A stretch of 64,000 nucleotides of DNA, from the NCBI RefSeq assembly GCF_947242115.1, contig NC_074718.1, positions 45,610,699 to 45,674,698 of the forward strand, in the 5' to 3' direction. Origin of the DNA: Biomphalaria glabrata (lineage: Eukaryota > Mollusca > Gastropoda > Planorbidae). Position 1 is the stretch's first letter, and the number at the start of each line of letters is the position of its first letter. A model generated the notes under the pieces. It had not been told where the DNA came from, searched no databases, and saw only the letters and a program-made list of their open reading frames with translations. Of this stretch, positions 23,508-35,509 are shown piece by piece. The position numbers and the translations under genes are program-made.

Positions 23508-26500
23508 CTAGTCTTGCGCCAGGGAGGAATATTCAGATATTTTGACCATGTCCGAGGTGGCATCGTGGATTTCTTCCTGGCACTCTTCTCCCGTGACAGA
23601 GTCGCCGCCGTCAAGAGTGTAAGGGAGAGAGAACATGACCCTCGAGGAGACGCCGCCGTCAGAAGTTAAGTCCAGAGACTTAAGGCTTGGTACGACTATA
23701 CTATTGATCCACTCAGCCGTCTTCACACAAGATCGACAGGAACATCTCTCGGGGTGTTTTGTAGAGTCGACCTGTGACACAAGATGGGACAAAAACACTT
23801 TAACAAGATGTGACCAAAAAAACTTTAACAGTATGTGACAAAAACACTTTAACAAGATGTGACAAAAAGACTTTAACAGTATGTGACAAAAACACATTAA
23901 TAGTATGTGACAAAAAAAAACAGTAGTGACAAAAACACTTTAACAAGATGTGACAAAAAGACTTTAACTAGATGTGACAAAAAAACTTTAACAGTATGTG
24001 ACAAAAACACTTTAACTAGATGTGACAAAAACACTTTAACAAGATGTGACAAAAAGACTTTAACAAGATGTGACAAAAAGACTTTAACAAGATGTGACAA
24101 AAAGACTTTAACAAGATGTGACAAAAACACTTTAACAAGATGTGACAAAAAGACTTTAACAGTATGTGACAAAAACACTTTAACAAGATGTGACAAAAAA
24201 ATTTTAACAAGATGTGACAAAAAGACTTTAACAAGATGTGACAAAAAAACTTTAACAAGATGTGACAAAAAGACTTTAACAAGATGTGACAAAAAGACTT
24301 TAACAGTATGTGACAAAAACACTTTAACAAGATGTGACAAAAAGACTTTAACAAGATGTGACAAAAAGACTTTAACAAGATGTGACAAAAAGACTTTAAC
24401 AAGATGTGACAAAAACACTTTAACAAGATGTGACAAAAAGACTTTAACAGTATGTGACAAAAAGACTTTAACAGTATGTGACAAAAACACTTTAACTAGA
24501 TGTGACAAAAACACTTTAACAAGATGTGACAAAAAGACTTTAACAAGATGTGACAAAAAGACTTTAACAAGATGTGACAAAAAGACTTTAACAAGATGTG
24601 ACAAAAACACTTTAACAAGATGTGACAAAAAGACTTTAACAGTATGTGACAAAAAGACTTTAACAGTATGTGACAAAAACACTTTAACTAGATGTGACAA
24701 AAACACTTTAACAAGATGTGACAAAAAGACTTTAACAGTATGTGACAAAAAGACTTTAACAAGATGTGACAAAAAGACTTTAACAAGATGTGACAAAAAG
24801 ACTTTAACAAGATGTGACAAAAAGACTTTAACAAGATGTGACAAAAAGACTTTAACAGTATGTGACAAAAACACTTTAACAATGTGACAAAAAAACTTTA
24901 ACAAGATGTGACAAAAAGACTTTAACAAGATGTGACAAAAAGACTTTAACAAGATGTGACAAAAACACTTTAACAAGATGTGACAAAAAGACTTTAACAG
25001 TATGTGACAAAAAGACTTTAACAGTATGTGACAAAAACACTTTAACAATGTGACAAAAAAACTTTAACAAGATGTGACAAAAAGACTTTAACAAGATGTG
25101 ACAAAAACACTTTAACAAGATGTGACAAAAAAACTTTAACAAGATGTGACAAAAAAACTTTAACAAGATGTGACAAAAAGACTTTAACTAGATGTGACAA
25201 AAACACTTTAACAAGATGTGACAAAAAAATCTTTAACAGTATGTGACAGAAACACTGTAACAAGATGTGACAAAAACACTTTAACAAGATGTGACAAAAA
25301 CACTTTAACTAGATGTGACAAAAACACACGGTATGAGATTATTTTTGCAAAACTTACAATGTTTAATTTTTTGTTTAAACTAAAATTTGACAAGATGATA
25401 ACAGTGTTGAAAATATTTTTTACAAATTAACTGAGAAAGTTATCTTATAATTTAAAGACGTCGTTTAAAAAACAAACATGTTCTATTCATGTGTGGATTT
25501 AGTTGTACATGTTAAATAAAGATTGAAACTCCACGTTATTGGTTTTCTTTGCTGTTTCGGGAAATTCGTTTCGCGAGTCCTTACTTTGTTTATCTTAAAT
25601 ATTACAGATGATCCTTTAAAAAAAAGAAGAATATAACCAAGTTGTAAGCGTATCCATGTCTTGATGTTTAATGACACTTGAAAAGAAAGAATACTTGTAT
25701 GAATTTGTCCTACCATATGGAATAAGATATGTGCTTTTTATCTTTTTGCCTTTCTGAGTACTTCATTAGGTTTCGTTTTTGTATTTGTAAGTTATGGTTT
25801 ATTATTAATTAATGTATTAATGCAGACGACCTCTGAAAGAGACGGTAGAAAGTTTGTACTCGTTATTTCTCCAATTTAACCACTTAGTCAATTATTTATT
25901 GAGAATTAATTATTTTGTTTGATATCGAATAAGGGAAAACAAATCTAAATTATTGAGATACCGGTACATAGTTTTAAGTGCGGAGATCTTTTCCTTATAT
26001 ATATGTTGTTGTTTTTAAAGAATTATATATGTATAGATTGTAGGACGTAATCATCTTCTTTTTTGAAGTAACGTCTGTATTATATAAGATAACTTGTTTA
26101 AATTTTGTAGTATGCCCAAGGAAATATCTTTGGTAATAGAGAGAAAAATGTCAGACCCAAAACATTATTGCAAAGAGACCCGATAACTGAAGAGATTGTA
26201 TATGGCATATGCGAATTGTTTTCAAAAAGTGACAAGGTTCAATCAAAATGTGTCAAATAGTATTGTCACAAAATTCAAAAAAAGTTCTGAATCTAGTTTA
26301 CCTCAGTATCGCCTGGCGGGTTAGACGTGACACATGAGTTCTGCGCCTTTTTCCTCATCAAGGCCTCAGTAGTCACTGACTGGCAAGGGTCATCGGAAGT
26401 AATCGTGGACGGCCCGTCCCCATGCTGACCGGCTTCGCCCGGACATTCAGGCGGAACAATATCTACGTCGCCCAGCTCGTACTGTGGCGACCTTTGAGCC

Positions 26501-26734
26501 TGGACTATGTTTGGCGTCACGGGTAACGGACTGGCCTGGATGGACTCGTTACACGTGACCAGCCTGTTGCTGGATACCGGGCTGGCCTGGATGAACTGGT
26601 TACACTTGATCAGTGTGTTGCTGGACACCGGACTGAGCTGGTTAAACTGGTTACACTTGATCAGTCTGACGGTGGGTGTCGGACTGAGCTGTTTGGACAG
26701 ACTGCAGGCACTCAATTTTTTGGTGGCTTCGGTT
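23508..26734 (-). CDS. Unrecognised gene, two 3' coding exons flanking a 24-bp minisatellite
   Basis: Exon 26734-26302 is entered through TTTATTGTTCAG and leaves through GATACTGAG|GTAAAC in phase 0. Exon 23771-23508 is entered through TTGTGTCACAG in phase 0 and ends TAG. The first exon (144 codons) holds three imperfect repeats of a Cys-Asn motif: LIKCNQFNQLSP, LIKCNQFIQASP, LVTCNESIQASP. An acidic Ser/Pro stretch follows. The last exon (87 codons) opens VDSTKHPERCSCRSCVKTAEW, a Cys cluster, and ends SEYSSLAQD. No known family is recognised. The first exon needs two bases from an upstream exon, so the gene extends to higher coordinates, possibly to the 33.4-35.5 kb exons. The 2.5-kb intron holds the array at 23.8-25.3 kb. 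Confidence 0.6.
23788..25328. repeat. 24-bp minisatellite, ~64 copies
   Basis: Unit TGTGACAAAAAGACTTTAAC plus AAGA or AGTA. The unit is a multiple of three without stops, so long repetitive frames (KKTLTRCD on plus, SHLVKVFL and HILLKSFC on minus) arise; none is a gene. It fills most of an intron and reaches the acceptor at 23772. Confidence 0.95.
25655..25800 (-). mobile_element. LINE family A fragment
   Basis: Reversed ORF2-end sequence with the phrase AATTTGTCCTACCATATGGA. A detached tail-only piece in the other orientation lies at 26036-26095. Confidence 0.6.
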
Positions 26735-27613
26735 CTGAACAATAAAGTTAATTTCCTTAATACAAAGTATTTATTAACATTTTAGAATTAACACATTGGA
26801 GATTTTCACGATACAATGAAACAATGTCAAGAACAATAACCCAAGAAAATTAACGTTACAAACTAAATCAAAGAAAGGTTGACCTACAAATGGAAAAGTT
26901 ACGAAAATGTACATCTAAAATACTAAACAAGGGCGACAAAAATGTATAAGTGCCAGAGAACAGATTATCTACAGTTTCTTTATTCTGTACACCAGATACA
27001 CCAAACGCTAGCTATTTATAGTTTTTTTTTCGCCATATAACAAAAATCTATAATATTTAATTATCTATAAATGTGTTTTTGCTAAATAAATTATATCTTC
27101 ATTCGAGATAGTGGATTTGATTTAATCCTACAAAACAACTATTCCGAAATGAATAAAACACATAAGAAATATATACGTTGAATAAGTATGCTCTAATTAA
27201 TAAATCCAACAAGAATAATGAAGCAATTATTCATACTATTAAAATCGCATAAAATACATTCGTCAGTGGTACTAATTGTAATTAAAAGCCAACTGAAGTT
27301 ATAGGCATATAGTGCACAGATACTATGCTGAGCTATGCTTGCTTTTCTTTATATAGGCCTAGTATTTCAGGAGACTCATCTGTCATAGAAAATTCTTAGT
27401 ACGGATGTTAGGTAACATGCTAATTTTTATTTCTAAATAATTGGTAAATAACTAGTTGTAGTTCTTGTATTTAGTAAACACTATTCAAGGTTAGTTCTTC
27501 GCGAAGTGCATACTTATGAGTTATGGTCTGTGACCCTACAAATATAATTTGTATAATATAATATAATCCATCTGTAAATGTCCATGTTAGAGATTTAAAC
27601 TCTAGTTATATAA
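26735..27613. other. AT-rich, probable intron or intergenic
   Basis: No coding block or named repeat is seen. It lies upstream, on the minus strand, of the exon starting at 26734. Confidence 0.5.
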
Positions 27614-27819
27614 CAGCGATTCTCAACCTTTTAAGCTCGGCGACCCCATTTTAGAATCCCCCACTCTGCTGCAACCCCCCCCCCCACACACACACACATA
27701 GAGCAATAATAGAATAGACAAAAACAATCCATATTTTCTATGGTCTTATGCGACCCCTGGCAAATCGTCAATCGCCCCCCCCCCCAAGGGGGTCGCGACC
27801 CACAGGTTGAGAACCCCTG
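27614..27819 (+). mobile_element. SPIN-like hAT MITE, copy 2
   Basis: Same ends (CAGCGATTCTCAACC ... GGTTGAGAACCCCTG) and the same C-rich and CA-rich centre as the other copies. No intact 8-bp target duplication is seen; CTCTAGTT a few bases upstream and CTCTAGTA downstream may be its remains. Confidence 0.8.
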
Positions 27820-28159
27820 CTCTAGTAAGTCATTTTTCCGGTCTGCTTCAGTTAATCGTAATGACGATAGTGTTCGTATCTTGCAACCTTACGGTAGGCC
27901 TACTTACTTGCCAAGCGTGACAGGACAGGGCACGTATGCCGCTTGGGGGACGAACTTACGCCAAAGGCAGTCTTTTCTGGTGAGCTGAAAGGTAGTGGGC
28001 TTAACTTAACAGAGGTGCCCCACGGAAACACTTTAAAGACCAGCTTAGGCGCTGAACTTGTTTGAACTGACATCGAAGAGAGCACCTGTTTGCAGGCGGT
28101 TTCAGAACGAGGCAGATGGGGACTACTTACAAAGGCCGCGGGATACACATTTGAGACCT

Positions 28160-28345
28160 AGAGAAAATCCACTGCCGAGGACAAACGCAGACGGCAAAAA
28201 GAGAATCTTAATTGACCACCGGCGGACAATGGTTATGCCAGACCTGGTTGTGTCAAAGTATGTAGGTCGCAGCTGGGGCTGCGTAGCAACGTGAAATACT
28301 CCTCATTAATCTTCGGACTCGAAGACAAGTTTACTTAAACTTACG
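28160..28345. repeat. Dispersed repeat family B2
   Basis: Holds TAATTGACCACCGGCGGACA, GGTCGCAGCTGGGGCTGCGT and ATTAATCTTCGGACTCGAAG. Copies or pieces also occur at 13345-13490, 54075-54195, 59550-59690, and as end fragments at 9940-9960 and 50595-50625. Probably a short interspersed element. Confidence 0.6.
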
Positions 28346-28979
28346 TCTTACGAAGTTACGAGACGTTCGGCGCTTGGACGTCAAGCACTGTCCACTGTCA
28401 TAAGCGACTTCCAAAGCCTATTCTCAGCTGATGACCACAGATTTTAGGTCTTATAAGAAGGTGCGGCGCCATGTTAGACGTGGACAGGTTTATTTTCTCT
28501 TTTCGGCTATCGCATCTTCCAGTTTTTACACAGTAAATTAAAGAAAGGGGAGATAATTCACATAAGATAGGAGAATATTTTTAACTACGCGTTTTGAAAA
28601 ACTTATTTAGCCCTTAGATGAGACGAGCTTATTTCAGTTTATTGAGTTTATAATCTAGAAGTTTAAAGTTTTAAAGCTTCATGTTAAATTTATTACTGTA
28701 AATTTATTATTGAAATAGGATTATGATGTGCTTATTTCATGAAATCTTTTCATGACTTCTACTTGAAAGATTAAGTATAGGCCTATATTCTGCAAAGAGG
28801 GATGTATGTTGGTTTTCCAATTTAAAAGGATCTCCGGCAAGCAGTTGGATATTGAGTCATTAGATATACCGTCTTCTATTTCAATACCATTGTAGCAGTA
28901 ACATAGCATCCCATCCGGAGATTACATAGGTGTCGCTCTCGGCAACATCTTCTTTATCCCGGTTTCTAATGTAAATCTA

Positions 28980-29700
28980 AACAGCGTGTAAAGTATATAT
29001 AGTTCGTCCATCGTGGTTCGATGAGGGATTTGCACTGGGGTTTTGTGCCTCCTCATGTGGCTGTTGAGACCTATGTTAGCCCGGAATGTTCGGCTGCACA
29101 CCGGGCAGGTTATTCCAGCTGGAGCTAGTGTCATTGGTCTTGCTTTTCTTCTCTGGCGTTTTTCTTCTGCCAGCTTTGTTCTCTTATACCCAGCAGCCTC
29201 TGCCAGTTTTCACAGCACGACGCCACGATGCTCTGTCATGTGCATCTTGTCTCCCAGGTGGCTGGGTCTATGTTAAACGCCTTAAGAGAAGCTTTAAAGG
29301 TGTCCCTGAAGCGTTTTCTTTGTCCGCCTTGCGAGCGTTTTCCTTCCCTTAATTGGCCATACAGGAGTCATTTATGGATGCGTCGGTCTTCCATTCTGCT
29401 GACGTGTCCTGCCCATCGCAGCTGGGACTGCATCAGGATTGTGTGGATGCTTTGCAGACCCGCTCTTTGAAGGACTTCAGTATCTGGTTTTTTCTTGCCA
29501 ACGTGTAAAGTATACGGGGTGTATGGGGTATCTAGGAGGGGTAGCACCTCTAGTGGACAGGCAGTCGTACTCTCTTTTTGAGGGCAGCTTGGCTCACTCT
29601 TGGTCCCCACTCGGTACCCAACTCTCACCTGTGGCTCCCAGAAGCTGTAGCATGCGCAGCGGCCACACCCCGGAAACGGCTTTGACTGGCCGGCTAAACC
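28980..29700 (-). mobile_element. LINE ORF2 C-terminus (family Z), longest copy
   Basis: The minus strand encodes LQSIHTILMQSQLRWAGHVS, then RMEDRRIHKTLLYGQLREGK, then CPVCSRTFRANIGLNSHMRR, the usual end of a LINE reverse-transcriptase ORF with a terminal C2H2 finger. The frame is broken between these blocks and the element is 5'-truncated. Confidence 0.8.
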
Positions 29701-30025
29701 AGGTAGAGGGTATCTGACGTGTCCAAGGCACTCAGTACACTGAGGTTCTGTCAAACCTAGCATGTGAAGTCTGGACTTGGCGGCCTGTGCGTACCGTCAC
29801 AAAACTAGACTAATCGGACAAAATGGCAAGTACCAGCACAGTGCTGTGGAGTACTCAAGAGCAGGACAAGACACATAGAAAGTCTCTGGTCATCCACTGC
29901 ACCCAAACTTGTCCCCGGACGTCTTGACCAAATCTTGCTACCGGAAAAGGACGGGTTTTAGGGCGAGAGAGTGAGGTCGACGTGTTGCGCAAATCCTCCT
30001 CACTTTAATCCAAATTCCAGCGCAA
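29690..30025. repeat. Dispersed repeat family E2
   Basis: Counterpart of 50770-51122, directly beside the LINE ORF2 end on its left and about 50 bp before the LINE end on its right. It may belong to the same composite element. Confidence 0.55.
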
Positions 30026-30079
30026 GTCACTTGTCATCCCCCCCCCCAACGCCAGAAAAGAAAAGCAAGACAAACGACA

Positions 30080-30245
30080 CTAGCTCCAGCTGGAATAACC
30101 TGCCCAGTGTGCAGCCGAACATTCCGGGCTCACATAGGTCTCACCAGCCACATGAGGAGGCATAAAACCCCAGTGCAAACCCTCAGCCCCCTGGATGACA
30201 AAGTGGTCATCATCAAACCACGATGGACGAACTATATATATACTT
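30080..30245 (+). mobile_element. LINE ORF2 end with C2H2 zinc finger (family Z)
   Basis: Same finger ([20 protein letters not shown]) and the same end, GGACGAACTATATATATAC, as the copies at 4.0 and 29.0 kb. Opposite orientation to the neighbouring copy at 28980-29700. Confidence 0.7.
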
Positions 30246-30317
30246 TAATTCACACACATACACACGCTCATAAAATCTTTCAAAAGGCAGCCACAAGATC
30301 TAACCCCTCCACCACCT

Positions 30318-30525
30318 CCAACCAAAACAAATTGACCCCCATCAACCAAAACAAATTGACCCCCAACAACCAAAACAAAGTGACCCCCATCAACCAAAAC
30401 TAATTGACCCCAATCAACCAAAACAAAATTGACCCCCATCAACCAAAACAAAATTGACCACCATCAACCAAAACAAATTGATCCCAATCAACCAAAACAA
30501 AGTGACCCCATCAACCAAAACAAAG
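30318..30525. repeat. 24-bp minisatellite, ~9 copies
   Basis: Unit CCAAAACAAATTGACCCCCA plus TCAA, with small length variants. It follows a LINE end at 30245. Confidence 0.88.
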
Positions 30526-30937
30526 TGGTCAATGTCCACTCCAACTTCCCGCTTCCCCGCTCGTGTATTTTGAACTTAATGTTATCTCACCTGTGTATCA
30601 AAGTGGTATGGCGTGACTCAGTGGGATGAACTAGCGCAACTCTCGCTCTGCCTGGAGAGTTCTTGTATCTGCAGACTTTACTTTTGAACCTACCAGGTCT
30701 GCCGAGGTCACGTGAGCTTTGGAATGGCATGAAACGTCCGCTGGTATTTTCCTGTTCAATAAAATCCCAACGCATTATTCTCTCAAAGTGTTGCTAAAGG
30801 CAGGACAGGCCTTAGGCATAGGTAAACTAGGCACCTTCCAAGGGCCTCCGATTGATGGAGGCCTCGTACAAGACTCAAATTTATTTTTTTTCGAGAATAA
30901 ATTGCTAAACATGGATTGGATCTCAAACAAAGTAGAA

Positions 30938-31068
30938 AATGTTGTAAAATGTTTTACATGATTCGGATGTTCCTTCAGAGTTGAAGATAATTACTTCCTA
31001 GTCCAAACCTCCCGCAGGACGACGGGGGACGGAAGCTGGCAGGGTTTGAACCCTCGACCATCGAGCAT
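30938..31068 (-). mobile_element. tRNA-derived SINE, truncated inverted copy
   Basis: Reverse-complement body of the same SINE (TGTAAAATGTTTTACATG, CCTCCCGCAGGACGAC, GGGTTTGAACCCTCGACC). The A-box end is missing. A further short remnant may lie at 7972-8015. Confidence 0.65.
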
Positions 31069-31118
31069 TATCATTCTATGTTTACTAGTCTAACTCTGTC
31101 TCTGCTATCACTCTATGG

Positions 31119-31320
31119 CAGCGGTTCTCAACCTTTTAAGCTCGGCGACCCCTTTTTACTATCCCCCACTCTGCCGCGACCCCCCCCCCTCCATAACATA
31201 CACAGCAATAGAAGAATACACTAAATACAATCCATATTTTCGATGGTCTTAGGCGACCCCTGACAAATCGTCATTCGACCCCCCTCAAGGGGTCGCGACC
31301 CCACAGGCTGAGAACCCCTG
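31119..31320 (+). mobile_element. SPIN-like hAT MITE, copy 3
   Basis: Same family. A perfect 8-bp target duplication CTCTATGG flanks it (31111-31118 and 31321-31328), so the ends are exact. Confidence 0.85.
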
Positions 31321-31803
31321 CTCTATGGTGACTAGTCTGTCTCTACTACGGAAATTGAGAAATATGAATTTCAGTTATTTGTCGATTTATAGATAGATAG
31401 GCATAGCAGAACTCTATGGCTGTCACAGTCTCGGTTGACATTGCCTGCTATATGTTCACCTCGGGTCATGAGGGTAAAAAGGCACGTGAAACTCCTGATA
31501 TAGCAACAGGAAGTAAGAATGACTAAATTGACTCTTTGTAGTAACCTTAAGGGTCGAGAGAGTGGTCACTGATAGTCGGTAGTATCTTTTGGTCACTTGA
31601 AGAGAGTAGTAACTTTTAAGCAGTCGAATTCAGTAGTATCTTTTGGTCCGTTGTGGACAGTAAGAACTTAAGTTAAGTTGAGAGTAGTCATTTGAAGTCA
31701 GTAAGACAGTACACGTATTTTGACAGCTATTTTGCATTTAGAGCTAGATACATATTATTATTGTTTATTGTTACCCGCTGTGATGCGGACATGATTTAAT
31801 AAG

Positions 31804-31912
<109 letters not shown>

Positions 31913-32529
31913 CTGAGGACTTAGCATATTGGATATATTTGATACCGCTGTTATTCGGATGTAGTTATATTGCAACTGGATATTTTGGTGTAACAACTAA
32001 AGGTGCAGTACATTATTATTATTATTGAATAAACGTCATATTGTCTGCTCAAAATCGACTTTGTATACTATTCATGTTTGTTACGTGCTAAATGGACACT
32101 CGAACCCAGCATTCTTCAACTATACACAACAAGCCTGCTACACTGTATGTCTTCTAGCCTAGCTCTAAGTCTCTACAATGAATCAAAGTGAAACTTTTCA
32201 TACGTTTTGGCCGCCCCCTAAAATTTGGCCGCTTAGATCTACTTGTTAGACTTCTTTTGTTAAAAGACCAATGCTTCTTCCTTTTGGTGAAATGTCGAAA
32301 CTTTATTTCTAGTCAAGTGATCATGAATCGTCCATGAAACGCATTCGTGCTATCGACGCTTTGTGAATAACTTATTTGTTGATTTATCTTATCTTATATA
32401 ATACGGACGTTATTTCCACACAAAAAAAAGAAGATGATTACGTCCTACGCGTCATGCAATATTTAGATATAGATACAGGAAGGTTTTAATTCACTGGGTA
32501 TTTTTCGATCTTAATTTAATGTCTTATGA

Positions 32530-32719
32530 CAGCGGTTATCAACCTTTTATGCTCGGCGACCCTTTTTACAATCCCACACTCTGCGGCGCCCCCCCCCCCA
32601 ACCCACACACATACAGTAATAGACAATAACAATCCATATTTTCGATGGTCTTAGGCGACCCGTGGCAAATCGTCAATCGACCCCTAAAGGGGTCGCGATC
32701 CACAGGCTGAGAACCCCTG
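32530..32719 (+). mobile_element. SPIN-like hAT MITE, copy 4
   Basis: Same family. A perfect 8-bp target duplication TCTTATGA lies at 32522-32529 and 32720-32727. Confidence 0.85.
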
Positions 32720-32739
32720 TCTTATGATATGGTGCTCCA

Positions 32740-32890
32740 GACCAATAAATCGGGCTGACTGGACATAGTCTTTTTTTATATACAGACCGATAAATCGGTA
32801 GCTTGGGTTCAGTATGTTAAAAACTTCAAATATACTGGAGGAGAGCTTGATGCCCCGGGCGACCCGCACCACACGCACATTGCTAGGTAC
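32740..32890 (-). other. Unexplained short minus-strand frame
   Basis: Reads NVRVVRVARGIKLSSSIFEV, then FNILNPSYRFIGLYIKK. It follows an acceptor-like CGTACCTAG and contains two copies of CGATTTAT(C/T)GGTCTG. No donor, and no family recognised. It could be an exon or a degenerate mobile-element piece. Confidence 0.25.
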
Positions 32891-33453
32891 GCTTCTGGAT
32901 TACATTTCTTTGTTGGCTTCTTCAATGATATAACGACTATGGTCCATCTCGTATAACACTTTGTTCTTGTGAGTGTCATAGAGAGACATTATTATCCATA
33001 CCTTTTGCAGGGCCGGCCGTAGGTAATTGGAGGCCCTAGGATAAACAAATAAGGAGGCCCTAGGAGGTGAAAATTTTTAAAAATGAAGAAATCTGGCATT
33101 CCGTTGTTGTCACTAAGGAGATAATGTATTCGAATGACAAAATCGCGTGACAATTTCTTAGAGTGGATGACATTACCATCCATGCGTAAATACCCGCCTC
33201 CCCCGACTATCCAAACGGAGCCGACAAACAATGGTTCTATTTTTTTAACTGCATATCTCTAAATATAACAAATCAGACTAGACTACATATAAGAGCATCA
33301 GTGAGTAGAAACAATTCAGCTGAAATGTAAATACATCGATCGCAAGTTCTGAAAGGGCCTAGTATCAAGTAATAATATATAAAAACAACACACGTCGATA
33401 TGGAAAGAATCAGTACTTAGTGTACTAAGACAAGACAAACTAAATATTCTTAC

Positions 33454-35496
33454 AAATGGTTGCTGAAGCTGGTCTTTGTCAGTGTGACCTGACCTTGCCA
33501 TTGCCTCACACTCCCACTGAAGATATTCCTGGCGTTTCAAACGGGACATGATTTGGCGGTATTTGAGCTGCAGTTCCATGCGTGATTTCAGAGATAAGCT
33601 GTTGGGTCAATGACAATCATACTAGTCACGTCAAATATACTAATTGCTACTGCTACTTCTAGCCTATACACTACTGAAGCAAGTTTTTCGGATCATAGGA
33701 TGATACATTCGCCAGTAACTCCAAGCTAATAATAGGCTTAATAAGTAAATATAGGCCTTTTTTGTCATTTAGATACAAACAAAATACCACTCTCTTTGGT
33801 GCATGATTTGCGCAGTACAAAGTTCAAATAATAGAATGAATAGTCAAATATACACAACAGTAATTCATTAACACTAACAATCCTTGTATTCATCTTATCT
33901 TATAAAATATAGACGTTTTTTTTCAAAAAAGAAGATGATTACGTCATACGCGTTTTCCCAGGTCAATCTAGTCATACATGTTAATCAATTACTTAAAATC
34001 TACAGTCATTGGTTTTCCTGGCTGACTCAGGCAACCCATTCCCTGCTCTAATAGCACTAGGGAAGAAGGAGCATTTGTACCGATTTGTCCTAGCATATAA
34101 AACAAGGAATGTACCTTTATCTTTGTGTCTTTCTGAGTATTTTTATTAGGTTTTGATTTTGCATTTTAATATTATGGTTTAATGTTTTATGTATAATTGC
34201 TACTTTGCTTTAAAGTCCTCTACCCTGAAATCTTTCTAAATTAAAAGATTTTACTAAAGGTGTTACTCTAGTCAAATGTGAATATTCGTTTGTTACAAAT
34301 CTCGCTTCTCTATTTTGTGTCTGTTCTAGTTTCTCAATGTTTTCTTGGGTTGATGGGTCCCAAACAGAGGATTCCGTGTATTAATGGAATGATTCAATAC
34401 ATTTTTAGAAACTGTTGGCTGAGGCTACGATATTAGTAAATGAATGGAAATAAGCGACAGAAGGACAGAAGAAGAAAGCGAGAGTGAATGTGAATGAGTG
34501 AGAGAGAGAGAGTGAGTGTGAATGAGTGAGAGGGAGAGAGAGAGTGTGTGTGAGAGAGTGTGTGAATGAGTGAGAGAGAGAGAGAGAGTGTGTGAATGAG
34601 TGAGAGAGTGTGTGTGTGAATGAGTGAGAGAGAGAGAGAGTGTGAATGAGTGTGAGAGAGAGAGAGTGAATGAGTGAGAGAGAGAGAGAGAGAAAGTCAC
34701 TGTACCTATTGTGTGTTTTAGAAAACATCTCTCTTGACATTGTTAAAAAGGAGATATTTTTTCTTGTCCTGTTTTGGTCATACATTTGCTCCCTTGTCTT
34801 GACAAACTTCATTGCCCTCCTAAGATCCTCACTCGTTGCCAGCTTGTGCTCAGTCGGGAAACTCGATTCGTCCTCCTCCAAGCAAGCATCTCTACCAAAA
34901 TGTCGCTCTGGGAAGTTGGCGCAGCATTGCTCACTAAAGATCAGCGTCGCCTTGGATGGCTTCCACATGACTCGCTTCATTTTTTTCTTGGTAGCTGGTG
35001 GAGCTTTAACATTCTTTTGCCATGGCGGTGTCTCGTACTGTAGCCACGTCACAGGCGGAAACGACTTCTTTTGCAATGGATGCGCAGACCTATCAGCTAA
35101 AGCTCCGGTATCTTTCATCCGCCCCGTATCTAAATATTTCGACGTTTTGTATTCATCTATGTAAGATCGGCATGCCATAGATGGCAGACATGTTAGCGCT
35201 AAGCCCTCTTTAGCGTCCGTTTCTCCGGCCACTGCTACATCCCTTGCACCAGCGAAGTCCACTTGGTCAGCATCTTTTGACCTCAGCCTACTTAGAACAG
35301 GCAGGTTTAAACTACACAGGCTGCCCAATGGCTTGCCGTCTTCATTGGTAGGTACATTTACTACGAATGTAGGATTTAACAGGTGTGAGTTCAAAAACTG
35401 CAATTCAGTAATACATTTAGAAAAATTACTGTCTGCATCGTAGTCATTACAAGGCTGGTGAAGCACCTCGTTGGGGGATAGATTTACGTTAGACAT
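33454..35496 (-). CDS. Unrecognised gene, 5' two coding exons
   Basis: Exon 1 is 35496-34706, starting MSNVNLSPNEVLHQ and preceded by an acceptor-like TTTCAG at about 35507, so a leader intron is likely. It ends AATAG|GTACAG with two bases over. Exon 2 is 33598-33454, entered through CCCAACAG and ended by TTT|GTAAGA. The phases match exactly (AG+C), giving KTHNS-LSLKSRMELQLKYR. About 312 residues are visible: a low-complexity N-terminal half, then a Lys/Arg-rich segment (KKKMKRVMWKPSKATLIF, residues ~170-190), then likely helical charged sequence (KYRQIMSRLKRQEYLQWECE). No signal peptide or membrane span is seen. I do not recognise a family. The protein continues into at least one exon not found here. 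The reading frame after 34706 that runs through TCTC repeats is intron. The 26734-23508 exons could be its 3' end. Confidence 0.72.
33893..34385 (-). mobile_element. LINE family A 3' fragment, longest inverted copy
   Basis: From the (TTATC) tail through ORF2-end sequence to the codons upstream of AVRFITNEYSHL (GGGTCCCAAACAGAGG at its high end). It lies in intron 1 of the unrecognised minus-strand gene. Confidence 0.75.
34493..34697. repeat. GAGA/GTGAATGAGT low-complexity array at a donor
   Basis: Degenerate GAGAGAGTGTGAATGAGTGA blocks. On the transcribed (minus) strand it begins about a dozen bases after the donor at 34705 of the unrecognised gene. Confidence 0.85.
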
Positions 35497-35509
35497 AGGA
35501 TGTTATTCT

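Noticed and set aside
23897-25048. Very long frames of 326-383 codons through the 24-bp array
   Set aside because: Pure tandem repeat with unit length divisible by three and no stop; open on both strands in several frames.
27900-28300. Overlapping frames of ~80 codons on both strands
   Set aside because: They coincide with the dispersed family B2 repeat, and the frames are not kept in other copies.
34405-34705. Continuation of the unrecognised protein into LSLSLSLIHSLSL repeats
   Set aside because: A donor AATAG|GTACAG ends the exon and joins in phase to 33598; the Ser/Leu run is TCTC low-complexity intron.
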